DNA of 64,000 nt from Hyperoodon ampullatus (GCA_949752795.1 OX457059.1:174914242-174978241); one strand, 5' to 3'. Counted from the first letter of the stretch, positions 32,790 to 44,389 are shown. Notes: generated by a model not told the origin, from the sequence alone. A program made the numbers and translations.

Positions 32790-33545
32790 TGCTCTATTCC
32801 TGCCGTTTCTATACTGGAAATATTAGCAAGACGCAACTTAATGGCGCATCCTCCAAGATGACTGCGGCACTCACGATGATGTACTGCAATCAGGCCCAGA
32901 AGTGGGGACTGCAGGGCCAAAGCCAAGGGCTCGCTATAAATCCCAGATGCCAGACCCCTGGATGGTAAGAAGGTAATAAACAGAAAAGCCCAGATCCAGC
33001 AGGCATGGTTGTTAAATAAGATTCTTTGTGACTTACTAAGAAAGAGGAACATCGTGAGGAATTATCACTGCACCCTCCACAGCAGTAATCTACATGTGTT
33101 TATTTAATAAACAGAAGATGGCTTTATTACACACATTTGATTTCCATATGCAATCGTTTCCTTATCTGTCACTTGTATCTAAGCGGGGCTCTTTCTACGA
33201 ATCTGCAAATGAAAAATTCAGCACCGGGCACAGGAAACTCATTTAACGTCGAGTGCAGTCAAAAATCAAGATTTCTTTATTTGTAGTAACAACGCTGTTA
33301 AATCAGAAAATGACTCTCCCTTTCTGCATGTCCTTCCCCCTTCACAACTCAGCCGTTTGATCATAAATTGTCGAGTGTCGGCGTGTCTCTCCCACTCCCC
33401 ACACCGGCCGAGACAGATTAAAACCCCGCACACTGCCGACCGGCCTCGGCATACCATTAGCATATATATGAGATTTGAGACATTTTCTAATATTCTCTAG
33501 CAGAACTCATCTGTCAGCCAGGTGATGAATTATAAAACTCCTAGC
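32790..33545. promoter_or_regulatory. Repeat-free block with palindromic forkhead-like site, candidate enhancer
   Basis: About 750 bases of unique sequence with mixed AT-rich blocks and isolated CpGs. A perfect 8-1-8 inverted repeat, TGTTTATTTAATAAACA (33097-33113), presents two opposed TGTTTA/TAAACA forkhead cores. Other notable blocks are GATCATAAATTGTCGAG near 33358, CAGATTAAAACCCCG near 33413, and CATTAGCATATATATGAG near 33454. The motifs are seen; enhancer activity is inferred. Confidence 0.45.
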
Positions 33546-34349
33546 TTGTTTGGGAAATAAAAGTGGGGGGGGAAAGATGGAGCGGAAGGGCCCCGGGCCC
33601 CTCCCCCATGCCCAGCCGGGTGTTCACCCTGTGTCGGCCCCGCCGAACGGGGCACGTGTCCTGGACGGGGTCCTCCACGTGATGTAGTCCCCGTCGCAAG
33701 GGAGGACTCACCCCATTCAAGACGCAATGCGTTTGCTTCTAAAATGTGTGGAACAAGCCTCGATAATGTGAATTCAAGTCTCTGGTACTGGGTCCAGGCA
33801 GAGGCATCATCCTGTCTGCTGCGTGCCACCCCCCTACAGAATACCCATCCCCACGAGGACCCCTGGAAGCCATGGCTCACCCGTTACCCTCTGGGTGCTA
33901 CCACAAATCTCTGGAAGCCTCGTGGTTTTCTCTGGGATTCTGTCAATACTGAGTACCTATATCAAATGCAGAGACCATCACAAGGTATGGTCAGTATTTT
34001 TCACATTTCTGTCTTTATATTAATTAAAGGGTTCCCCCTGAAAACAGAGTCTGAGTGCTCACGGCTGCCTGGACTGCGCTCTCGGTGGGGGGACCGAGAG
34101 GGAGGCCCACTGGACACGAGCACCATCGGGTCGGGACAGTGCTGGCAGGGTGGAGCAAAGGCCCCAGCAGGGAGCGGTTGAACGCAAACATTGCCAACAC
34201 TGGGTCCATTGCATGTACAAGGGGGTGGACCACACTCGTTCTGATGGTGGGGGAGAGGCCAGCCAGACAGCCCTCCGGAGGAGCATGGGTGCCACCAAGG
34301 ACGCATGGGCAGCAGTTAATTAATGTGTAAATAAATAAGCACCTTAGAG
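33546..34349. other. Unique GC-rich DNA, no gene
   Basis: A G-rich tract lies at 33565-33572. The overlapping frames on both strands (for example 33530-33880 minus) have no family similarity. Confidence 0.4.
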
Positions 34350-34630
34350 ATGATGTTTATTTTAAGGTGCGTGTCTGAGGCCGAGCAGAGGGCAGGGGTC
34401 AGTGGTGCTCTTGGTTTTCCCAGCACGTCCAGCAGCGCCCGGCAGGGAGCAAGCATCCAGTCAGAGTTTATCTCCATGAAATGAGAGATGAAAGCAATTC
34501 ACGGATAATAATGCTTTACCATTTCTATGAAAAGGTAAAAAGGTCTTAAGGAAAATAATCCAAGATCAGTTAAACACCTGCAGAGAGACATCCATTGATT
34601 AATTAACCATCTCACTGATTGATGGCGGTG
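34350..34630. promoter_or_regulatory. Candidate noncoding element, AT-rich right half
   Basis: The right half (34480-34615) is repeat-free and AT-rich, with GGATAATAATGC near 34502, GAAAATAATCC near 34551 and CATTGATTAATTAACC near 34592. Weak evidence; function inferred. Confidence 0.3.
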
Positions 34631-36836
34631 CCGCCTTGGCACCTGAACTAAGGAGACTGCAGGTCCCTGGGTACCAGCCCCTCATCCCCACGCCACCCTG
34701 TCCATCCTCACCACCAAGAGGCTCTGTGTTGACAGAAGCACAACTTCCAGGGACACCAGCTCTCTTGCTTCTCCTCACGTCAGGTACCAACCAAAACGCA
34801 AGTCTAAGGAATCCTTTCTGTCTGAGGAGGAAGGTGGGTGTTCTTCTGATTTCCTTAGGGACATGGCCTGTGAGTGAGGCTCCCACAGCCGGGACCCTGG
34901 TGGCTGAAGCCGCATGAGGGCCACCACCCCTCCCCCGATGGCCACGGCTGTGAGCAGCACAGGGTGGGCTCTGCCTCGTGTGGGTCCCCAGCAGGAGGGC
35001 ACCATGACCAGGACTCCAGGGCAGGGAAGGGCACATCCCTCCCCATACCGCCTGTGGCCGCTGGCCCTCACTGCGGGCCCCCTGTTCCGTGCAGCAGCAT
35101 CCTCAGACCAGCCCACTCACCATGGTGTCTGAGCAGACACAGCAGGAGTGGGTCCCCAGTTTTATGAAGGAGAGGCTTACAGATCTGCATATTAACCACT
35201 TGATACGCATATTCACCATTTACTACGTTCAGGGTATTTGACAGAACACCTCTGAGGTGTGAAGGTGTGCCCTTTGGAAGCTCACGTCTCCTGGAGACCA
35301 GTCGCCCAGGACAGAGATGACCCCTCCATCAGCACGGCAGGGACACACACTGCAGGGGGGCGGGTTTCCCACTGGGGACCAGGAGACCCCTGAGAGGAGC
35401 CGACCTTTGACTCAGCTCAGGAGCCCAGGACCACAGCCGGAGGGGAGAGAACCAAGCTGCCCGCTTGCCCAGCAGCTGCCCTGTGCCAGCTGGCCCTCGA
35501 GACACGGGGAAGGCACATCTGACTCCCTCAGGCCGTGAGTCCCCAACAAGGAAACCCCAACTTCAGCCAGGTTTGCCCCCGTGTGGGTCTGGGGAGCTCT
35601 GCTGACCCACTGCCCTTGCAGTCGCTCTGAGATGCCTCACATCCTCAGCCCGTCACCCAAGCTCATGCCAGGCCAGCTCTCCGGGACTGCTGCTCCCATG
35701 ACTGCTTTGAAAAGTTCCTTAATCCCCAAGGATCGCCAAGATGAGAACCCCCAGGTAACCAGGGCCCCCAGAAGTTTGTGGATAACGTGAGTGGAACCAA
35801 GCTGGGCACGGGGGCTGCTCAGGGGCCTCGGGCACCGGGCCCTGGGCGGGTACCCATCCCACTCCTCCCGGGGCGTGACGCCCTGGCTCACGGTCTCAGG
35901 CAGGTGACCCCACCCCAGGTGTAGTCGAGCTCCCCAGGCGAAGGAGACACTGCGTACGTGGCGCTCATGGCCTTCTTCCCATGCATGTTGACCTCACGCC
36001 TTTCCAAGGGTCCTCCCCGGCCGTGAGGACCAAGTCCCCGAAGGTTGCCCGACCGCTCGGGAACTTGCCGTCACCCACTTGCTCTGCGTTCCCTCGGCTC
36101 CCCGCCAACAGTAGAGGAGAGACCGGGTTAAAATGGCCCATGGCACCAGGCCCCATGGCAGGCGAGGCCTTAAAGGGCTGCTCGGGCTGAAACGTAAGCA
36201 GGAGATGCTGCGGCAGCTGAGTGCACACACACGCGGGCAGCGAGGCCAGGCTGGTGCCTGGATGGCGCCCTCAGCTTCCCTGTGCAGCGGAGCAGCTCTC
36301 GTTTACCAGGCTCGTTCCAAGGACACGGGGCAGCTCTCGAGAAAAACCATCAGCTTGTGCGTCTAAACGGAGGGGAGGATCTGTGCATTTTCTCGGGAGC
36401 CCACCCGGAAAGCCTCATAGTGAATAGACTGTCCTTTTGTGGAAAAACACAGTTAAGCCCTTGGGGTGGAGAGTGGTGAGCCCTGAGGCATAGCTATAAA
36501 CACTTAACACAAACAACCCAAAGAGCGCTTAGCTGCAGAAACAACCGTATGAAAATTAGATTGTTTTAAAGTTTTACTCCTGAAAAGGAGAAGAGAAAGT
36601 GGACAAGAATGGCTGTCATCCACTCACCCGACATATCGAATGAGCCACTGCTGCTTTCAGGGAACAGTTCACGGGTTCTAGAGAATAGACACCAGCGTGG
36701 ATGACTGAGGTCAGAATCGCTGGGCACACACAGTTAGATGGGGTTGCAGGGGAGAATCAAAGGAATGAATCCGGATGATGTATAATGTGGTGATAAAGGC
36801 CAAGGAGAAGCGCCAAGCTGGGAAGGGGGGCATGGT
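34631..36836. other. GC-rich unique DNA, no gene
   Basis: Over 2 kb without recognised repeats. Many overlapping Pro/Gly/Arg-rich frames occur on both strands, none with family similarity. Less GC-rich stretches at 35165-35250 and 36480-36620 hold nothing assignable. Confidence 0.45.
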
Positions 36837-37040
36837 GTGGGGAGTAGCCATGGGATAGATTAGCCTCGGGATGGAATAGTCAATGTATGGAGTAGCCTCA
36901 GGTTGGAGTAGCCTCAGGATGGAGTTGTCTCAGGATGGAGTAGCCTCAGGACAGAGTAGCCTCAGGATGGAGTCGCCAACGGATGGAGTAACCTCAGCAT
37001 CAAGTAGCCATGGATGGAGTAGCCATGGAATGAAGCAGTC
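36837..37040. repeat. 16-bp minisatellite, about 12 degenerate copies
   Basis: The unit is close to GATGGAGTAGCCTCAG, repeated in tandem with point changes (GTTGGAG..., GACAGAG..., and copies ending CCATG instead of CCTCAG). The period of 16 is not a multiple of three, so it is not a coding repeat. Confidence 0.9.
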
Positions 37041-38380
37041 ATGAAGGGCCTCACTGAGGAGGTCACATTTGAGCAGACATGAGGGAGATGAGGGAACAGA
37101 AAAAGGACGGGGAGAGAACAGCCCCTGCATGGAGGGCAGAGGCAGGGCCTGGGCGTGGGAGTGTGCTGGGCCGAGTCCAAAACCACCAAGGGCTCAGTGT
37201 GGCCAGAGCAGAGGCCAAGAAGGAGAGCAAAGCCGAACAGAAGCCAGACAGGTAAAGGCAGCTACAGACCGGAGGGTCCAGAGGAACTGAGCAAGGGGCC
37301 TGGCTCTCACCCTGAGGTCAGGGATCCTTTCTGGATCCGACAGGATCGCCCTGACAGCTGGATGAAGGACAGACTGCCAGGCTCAGGCAGACCCAGAGGA
37401 CCAGCTGTCACACTCTGCAGTGCTCCAGGCGAGTGGGAGGAAAGGTGGACCCTGCAGGTTTGCTGTCGGATTGGCTGTAGGCTCTGGAGATGGAGAGAAA
37501 CCCAGTCTAATTCCAGGGCTGGGACTTGAGCCACTGGGAGCAGAGCCCTGCCTGTGCTGAGAGGGGCCGTCGGGGCCCAGGAGCAGGTGCGGGACGAAGG
37601 ACAGCACATCAGCACAGGTGGGTCGGTGGTGCTGAGTCCTGGGCACAGGTGGATGGATGGTCTGCAGTTTGGGGAGGGTATCTGCTTCTGGAGATGCAGG
37701 TTGGGATTCCTCCACATATAAAGGAGATCTGAGTTTCTTGAGAGGGGCTGAAACCATCTCGGGTGAGGACGGGAGCTTCCAAAATCAGGAAGCCGTTGAC
37801 ACAGCCAGTGACGGGAAAAGACAGTGGGCACGAGACAGCTCTGCCCACCGGTGCCACATCCACCTCCTTAGTCTCCTCCTAACACACTGGACAATTCCCT
37901 TGTCTGAACTGGGATCTGTCTTCCCACCTGGAACCAGAGTCCAGAGGGTGGACATGTGGGTTTGTTTCCTGCACGGTGTGGGTGCACAGATGGAACACAT
38001 TAGTGGGGATGGGGGCTTCTGGAGGAAGCCTTCAAACAGGAAGTGTCCCGCTGTGTCGGAAGTGCTGCCGCTGCTGTGGATAAACACAGACTCAGCAGCC
38101 AGTGGATCCAGCACGGTGGCAGTGCTGGGGCCCGAGACAGGAGCCCTCATCTGAGCATCGGCGGGAGAATGAGCCTGACCAGGAGGCTCAAGAGAGACGG
38201 AGAGCAGTGGGGACCCGGGTGCTTTGCTGGACAGAAGCCCCGGAGGAGTGGTAGATGGGATCAAGGAAGTGGCCAGTGTCTCTGCCCTGAAATACAAGGG
38301 GAAAGGTAAAAGGCCAGGCTCTGTGTCACGGGAAGGTCTGGGGCTGGAGGAGGGAAACTCTTTCAAGAACAGGCACCTCT
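37041..38380 (+). mobile_element. Ancient interspersed repeat, family name not recalled
   Basis: The first part follows a widespread mammalian repeat: GGGCCTCACTGAGGAGGTCA, CATTTGAGCAGACATGAGGG, GGGAACAG, and GTGTGGCCAGAGCAGAGGCC. Later blocks at 37420-37770 (CAGTGCTCCAGGCGAGTGGG, GTTTGCTGTCGGATTGGC, CTTGAGCCACTGGGAGCAG, GGAGATGCAGG) fit the same consensus order. Long frames on both strands (up to 193 codons, minus 37785-38366) lie partly inside it and are not genes. The right limit is uncertain. Confidence 0.45.
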
Positions 38381-38404
38381 GATGTGTGGTTTGTGGTGTT
38401 TAAG

Positions 38405-38580
38405 CAGCACACGATGGGTCACGTGACCACCACACATCATCACATGACTGCTGCATATTATGCCACGATGCGTCCTGTGACCACAAGCCACGATATGACT
38501 TCCATTTGGCATGTAACCACCATGCATCATGGGACCACTGTACATCACGTGACGACCACACATCACACTTCGTGTGGTTT
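38405..38580. repeat. Degenerate ~18-bp minisatellite with CACGTGAC cores
   Basis: Imperfect units of the type CACGTGACCACCACACATCA recur with an 18-bp spacing or its double. CACGTGAC occurs at 38419 and again near 38547. Because 18 is divisible by three, the plus frame at 38384-38584 reads a His/Thr-rich repeat (VTTTHH, VTTMHH), which is a product of the array. Confidence 0.8.
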
Positions 38581-41500
38581 TTAGCTGCTTCAGCTGCCTG
38601 TCCATCTGCCTTTCCTGCCCCCACCCCTGCATGTACTGTGAGTTGGGAAACACTGATCTGAAACATGTAACTACAGACGGAAGGAGAAAGAGTTTAAATG
38701 TGCTTCAAAAGGTCTTCAAGTATTCAAACCCCAGTGTGATCTATTATTTTTACTCAGAGGCTGACCCCTTTTAAGATCACTTTTTGAAGCAGAAAAGAGA
38801 CTGAACATCTACCACGTGCTTGATAAATAAACAGACATTCCAGATCTCATTGCACAGCTCAAGGGCCCATGCAAGAGGATGCCAGGCGGGTGCTTCTGTG
38901 AGCTCGGGGCCGTCTGCCTGAGGCCATGGAGCATCTCCCCGCCCCCCCACCGAGAGTGGGTGCCGCTTGCCTCCCCACTGGGCTGTCATGAGGGTCCCGT
39001 GAAACGATGAGTGTAAAAGCGCCAGCAGTGCTCACCCGGCCGCCTTGCCTGGGGTCACTCAGGGCTCAGTCAGTTTTAGCTCTTCTCGTTCTGCTTCTGT
39101 CGTGTGACTGTTACTTCCCCTAAACTGCACTGTCGCCTGACACAGCAATGTCCAGACTTTCGCGGTCCAGTTTGTTCCAGAAACTGGAGGGGATGTAAGT
39201 CAGCAGATTGCAGGCATTTTGACCTGGAAACAGCACAATCTGAGTAATTTTGGGGGGGGACGTGAAACAAGACTGTGCCTCGGTTCCTATTGCCCTGCTG
39301 CTTCTCCATCAGGGAGCCCTGTTTCCTCCAAGATGAAGACAGAAGACAGAGGCAGTGGGCATAACTCTGAGTCCTCACACCTGCCTGCCCCACCTGCCCC
39401 CCGCCCTCCATTCCGTCCAGGACCTGCCACCCTGTGGCTCCTCAGTGGTTTGTGCTGACACACGAGGCACAGCATGGATGCGTGATCTTAGCGTGCAATT
39501 TTATCATGCCTCCTCGCTCTCACAGACCTCCCAGTGCCCTCCAGGGTTCACAAAAGAAGCCCGAGTTCAAAGGGCTCACAACCAGATCCAAACTCATATT
39601 GGGAAGCTTACTGCCAGTCCCTCCACTGACATCTGCTTCATCCTCCTCCTAGTTCAGAGCCCTGGAGCAGGGAGGGCTCCAGGTGGGGGCCCTCGCTCTT
39701 GACATTTGCCCTCCCAAGTCCAGGCTGGGTGGACGGGGTCAGCCTTCAGTGCCTGTGGGGCTGGCTCTCCAGGCATACCAGCCGGCCAGCTGTCTTCATC
39801 ACATCGGGCTGCTCTGGCGGGGCTGCTTGTGGGATGACCATCTCCACAGGGGCCCCTCCTGTGAAGTCCCCATGCAGGGGATGCCACGCCCCAGGACACC
39901 TCCACATCAGTCACAAGTACCCTGTGCTCTGTGGCTCCAGCAGTAGGTTCAGGACTGCTCACAAGGCCGCTGGCCAGCTCCGTGGGTCTGCGGGCCTGGG
40001 CAAGCTGGGCACACTCTCACATCTGCCAGCAGCCGGGCCTGGGGTGGCCTCGGTCCCATGTCAGCCGCTGTCAGCTGTGCCGGTGGACATGACTGGCCTT
40101 CACGTGATGTTCTCAGGGTCTGGAGACAGTGGCCAGAGTCCTGGGCTGAGGACTGTCACATCGTCATCTCTGCCACGTTCTATTGGCCAAAACGCACCCC
40201 AGCAAGACCAGCCCAGATTTGGGGGTGGGACATGCCCTTCATTTCTCAACGGGGAGCTGTGAAGCCCCATCGTAAACGGCACGGACAGGAAGGTGGGTAT
40301 GATGGTAGACAATTCTGAGAGGAACCCGGACACTTCTCAGCTCATCCACGAGACAGCAAGGGGCTGCCCGTCAGGATGGCTCCAGCCCGCTACCCTCCCC
40401 TGTGTCCCCCTGCCATAGACACTCGGCCTGGCCCTCCAAGCTGTGACTGGGCTGCCGGGCCCTCTCCTCCTGGCCAACCTGCCCTCTCGGGAGCAGAGTC
40501 TCTGTGCAAGCCTGTCCCCCAAAGCCTTGAGTTGCACTTCAGGTTCTCCAAGGCCATCTCAGCGCATCCTCCTCAGGCCCCAGGGCAGCAGAGACTTGCC
40601 ACCCCATGGCTCAGCCCAAGTCCGTCTCGTGAGAGCCCCCATCTCATGAGGGGTCTCCTTGGAGGCCACTCGTCTGGCCCAGGGGTCAGGGAGCACCACT
40701 CCCCCACAGGCAGGGATGGGACAGAAAGCCAGAGCACGTGTCACGCACACAAAGGCCACCAACTCCACCCAAGTTTCTGTTCTTTGACATGGTTGGATGC
40801 GAGAAACAGTAGATCAAAGGGCGTGTTTCTAGAGTGAGGCCTGTGGGTGAGCCTGAGCCTCTGTAAGAAAAGAAGCCCTGGTCTTCATTTTGGAGCTTTA
40901 GCTGAAAGGCCCACTTCACTTCCTCTTATGCACGTCGCCCCATTTCCTGATTTCTTGTTTTGCTCCTGGTTGTAATGGAACAAGCTGTTATGTAACTTAA
41001 GATACCACCTTCCCAACGACACTGTGTTCTTCATGAGGGGAAAACATGTACCTATCTCTCTTCTGCCAGGGAAAACCAAATCCAATCATCCCAAAGCTGG
41101 AGTATCACGACCCTCCAGATACTCCTGGGGAAAGCCTACAAATATCTATGGGCCGTCTCCTAAAATGACCTCATTTTAGAGCTCATTCAAGGCAGATTTT
41201 TTTTTGATGATCTGCTCGTGTACAGAGTGATCAAAAATACTGAAGGAAAACAGATTCTTTCCTTTAAAAATTGACTGATTGCTATAAACTGAATACAGTT
41301 CAAGGAAAAACAATGAACTCATTGATTATCTGATCAGGCTCTTCAGGGTCACAGTCAGTGTCCAGATAGGCCGGGACCCAGGGAAATGGCCTCCTGACAC
41401 ACTTGGTCTCCTTCTTCTAAAACTCTACCTCTTTTCTCTCTCGGCTTTCAGGCACGATGGGTAGAACTGGTTATTATCCTTTTCATCATCCTGACACAAA

Positions 41501-41834
41501 GCAGGTGACGCTCACTGCCCCCTTCCCTGGGGACTGTAAAAGTCTCAGAATCGAGAGGGAAACTTTCATATAAAAAATGTCGTTAGAAGGAAACTTTCCT
41601 GCTGCTGGTTTTCACAGCCCAAGCAGTTTAGAGACACTATATTTGCCCTGGAATTCTATTTTTCTTTTCACGATGATTTGCGGGACTTGAAAAACATCAC
41701 TGTTAAAAAAAAAAATTCAAGGGAGACAAAGGAAATGAATAAAATCCCCATTTGGAGGGAGAAAAGCAATAGAAGCTTCCAGGAGAAAGCTGCCAATAGG
41801 GAGATTTCATGCTTTGGTTAATTAAACGAACAAA
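38581..41834. other. Unique DNA, mostly GC-rich, no gene
   Basis: Over 3 kb with no recognised interspersed repeat. Frames up to 187 codons (39699-40262 plus) are overlapped by others and lack family similarity. From 40850 to 41834 the sequence becomes AT-richer, with a poly(A) run at 41705 and unremarkable T runs. Confidence 0.45.
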
Positions 41835-41836
41835 GC

Positions 41837-41868
41837 AAAAAAAAAAAAAAAAAGAGAGAGAGAGAGAA
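41837..41868. repeat. Poly(A)/(GA)n low-complexity tract
   Basis: About 17 A followed by six GA units. No retroposon body is recognised immediately upstream. Confidence 0.9.
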
Positions 41869-41899
41869 AACAGTGCAGTAGGGTGTATCCTACATAACA

Positions 41900-42560
41900 G
41901 CTTCCACTAATAAAAAGTAATAGACAATTTCCTGCATTCAGGTCCTTGAATACTATTACAGCAGGTAATGGAGTTTTGGAGCTGGAAGCCCTCGCTGGCT
42001 GTCAGGGGAGGGCCGCCCCACCTTCCTCTCCTCTTTTTATTAAATGACTAAGTGCAGCCGCCTGTGTCCTATCTCTTCCTCTTGCAACTATTGGATTGTA
42101 TTATTTTACATTTTGATTGAAATGATGTCACAGCCAGATAAAAGCTGGGCCGAGCCTTGTAATTGAATCGGTCCAAGTTGTTTATTCTGGTGATCTACAG
42201 CGATGCTCTTCTTGTCCTAACAGCGCACACATAAAGGGCCTCTCTTGTTGAACATGCCGTTGATTAGATCTATTAACAAAAAAGGTATCGAGCTGGGGGG
42301 TCCAGGGCCTGGAGCTGGAGTTTCAGGGGGAAAAATTGGAAAAAAAATTAAACGAGAAGAGACACCATCTGCCAAAGTTTCCAAGTGTGACTGAAGTTTC
42401 CATAAATGCATTTTGCGTGGCATCAGCGCCAGCTGCAAACCGCTTTGATGGACAACATTGAAGTGTGGGTGACGGAGTCCGGGCTTTGATGTTCCTAAAT
42501 GTCGTGCCCAATTCCTCATTTGCAGAGTGGCCCTGGTCTCATGTACAGCAAACTTTCATT
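41900..42560. promoter_or_regulatory. Strong candidate conserved noncoding element
   Basis: About 660 bases of repeat-free sequence with the balanced composition and isolated CpGs typical of deeply conserved noncoding DNA. Readable transcription-factor-like cores in close order are TGATGTCA (42123-42130, CRE-like), AGATAA (42136-42141, GATA-like), TAATTG (42160-42165, homeodomain) and TGTTTA (42179-42184, forkhead). Further right are GATTAGATC (42252) and a T-rich/A-rich AAAAATTGG block (42330). Minus-strand frames through it (100 and 62 codons) have no family similarity. Conservation was not measured. Confidence 0.5.
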
Positions 42561-43424
42561 TCTTTTATGTAGGCATAGAAGGAAAGCAACATCTACAGTC
42601 ATGATGAAAATGGGGGAATTCATTAGACCTGATTATGTTCTAATTGTTAGTTTTTTGTTTTAGTAACAATGTTCCTGGAAAAAATCCTGCCTCTAAAACA
42701 GATGACATGCTTTGCATCAGAAGCGACTGAGCCTGCTACTCCTGTGTAATTATACATGGAAGAAAGGAGCACTGTTATCACTGTTTGTACTAATAAGTGA
42801 AATCATTGTTTAATCCTGTGTATTTGAAGATAATGCTCAGTCTTCGCTGTAAAAACAAGGTAAGTTTTACATTTTAAAAAGTACTACAGAAGAAAAGCAC
42901 AAAGTAGTGCCTTGCAAAGCGTACATCTCCTCTGATTGTCCATGTTTCTGGGTCTTAGACCCCATTCTCCCCCACACTCCTTGGCCAGTCATAACAGAGG
43001 TCACTGCGTGATCAGTTGAAGGCCTGGAAACACAGGGGCACCTTCAGGCAAATCCCTATTCCATTTCATCATGTCTTTGTGTTTGCTTCACGTGGCAAAT
43101 GTTTAAAATTTTATGTTAAATTTACTTTTATTATGGCCATAAAGTAGCCAAACCATGCATCTGTTAAAAATGGATAATATTTAGTATTTATTTGACCTTC
43201 TGTTGACCTAACCAGCAACTCTGGTAATACTTGTTATCAGCAGAGCTAAAAGCAGTTCATAAATATTTGCTCCTTTAAGTTTCTGATTTTTTTGCGTGGC
43301 TCACTTGCACCTTGGAAAACTTAGGCTCGTAGAAGTAGAAGTCCAAGGACACCAAAATCTTTGTCCCTCAAAATACACAATTTATCTTAACCTTAATGTC
43401 TTTCTTCTGAAGAAGTTGGCTAGG
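42561..43424. other. AT-rich unique DNA, no gene
   Basis: It continues from the candidate element with AT-rich sequence (for example GTGTAATTATACATGG near 42744). No repeat or exon recognised. The part to about 42880 could extend the element. Confidence 0.4.
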
Positions 43425-43935
43425 CAGGCTGTGTGCCCTTCAGGAGGTGAATGGATAAACAAGCTATGGAGCACCCAGAGAATGGAATATTATTCAGCTA
43501 ACAAGAAATGAGCTTTCAAGCCACAAAAGTACATGGAGGAAACTTAAATGCATATTACTAAATGAAAGAAGCCAGTATGAAAAGGCTACATCCTGTATGA
43601 TATTCTGGAAAAGGCAAAGCTCTGTATACAGTAAAAAGATCAGTGGTTGCCAGTGTCTGGGGGGAGGGAGGGATGAATAGGTGGAGAACGGGATTTTTAG
43701 GGCAAAAATACGACATTATGCATTTGCCAAAACCCATAGAATATACAATAGCCAGGGTGAATGCTAATTTATCAATATTGGTTCATAATTATGACAACTG
43801 TAACACACTAAAGCAAGATTTCAAAATAGGGAAAAGTTGGGATTGGGGGATGAAGGAATATGAGAACACTCTGTGCTTTCTGTTAAGTTTTTCTGTAAAA
43901 TCTGAAACTGTTCTAAAAAATTAATTTTTTAATGC
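43425..43935 (+). mobile_element. L1M (MB/MC-like) 3' region
   Basis: It starts in the ORF2 C-terminal region: the plus frame reads EWINKLWSTQRMEYYSANKK ending at 43511. The 3' UTR follows, with AAATGAAAGAAGCCAGTATG (43560), AAAAGGCTACATCC, GATATTCTGGAAAAGGCAAA, ATCAGTGGTTGCCAGTGTCT, GCCAAAACCCATAGAATATA, and the terminal AAACTGTTCTAAAAAATTAA. 5' truncated, dead. Confidence 0.9.
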
Positions 43936-44039
43936 AGAATTGATCTTAAGCTTTTCCCTGAAAACCAGGAAAAGCCCAACTCGAAGCACAATATAGGGTC
44001 CCCACACCCACGGCTCCTTCTTCCATCTCCAGTGTCTCT

Positions 44040-44375
44040 CTCTTTTTTTTTTTTTTAATAAATTTGTTTTTTTTTATTTTAGGCTGCATACGGTATTTGT
44101 TTTTCTCTTTTTGGCTGCATTTGGTCTTCGTTGCTGCCCTCGGGCTTTCTTTAGTTGCAGCGAGCGGGGGCTACTCTTCATTGCGGTGCGCAGGCTTCTC
44201 ACTGCAGTGGTTTCTCTTGTTACGGAGCACGGGCTCTAGGCACGTGGGCTTCAGTAGTTGTGGCACACGGGCTTCGTTGCTCTGCGGCATGTGGGATCCT
44301 CCCAGACCAGGGCTCAAACCCGTGTCCCCTGCACTGGCAAGCGGATTCCCAAACACTGTGCCACCAGGGAAACCC
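44040..44375 (-). mobile_element. CHR-1-type SINE, full length
   Basis: The longer cetacean/hippo/ruminant SINE in reverse orientation: a T-rich tail at left, several tandem-like GGGCTCTAGGCACGTGGGC / CACACGGGCTTCGTTGC blocks in the middle, and at right the tRNA-like head with B box GGTTTGAGCCC and ending GGGTTTCCCTGG on the minus strand. Perfect 14-bp target-site duplications TCTCCAGTGTCTCT lie at 44026-44039 and 44376-44389. At about 335 bases it is longer than the CHR-2-type copies. Confidence 0.93.
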
Positions 44376-44389
44376 TCTCCAGTGTCTCT

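Noticed and set aside
36837..37040. CRISPR-like array
   Set aside because: The 16-bp units are contiguous with no spacers.
37785..38366. 193-codon open frame on the minus strand
   Set aside because: It lies within or beside an old interspersed repeat and has no family similarity.
38405..38580. CRISPR-like or structured direct-repeat array
   Set aside because: The units are imperfect, adjacent and without unique spacers, in a mammalian genome. It is a minisatellite.
39699..40262. 187-codon open frame on the plus strand
   Set aside because: Overlapping frames exist on the opposite strand and in another plus frame. No domain, no splice context and no codon-bias evidence.
41837..41868. Poly(A)/(GA) tract as a retroposon tail
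   Set aside because: No body upstream; the tract sits at the edge of a repeat-free candidate element.
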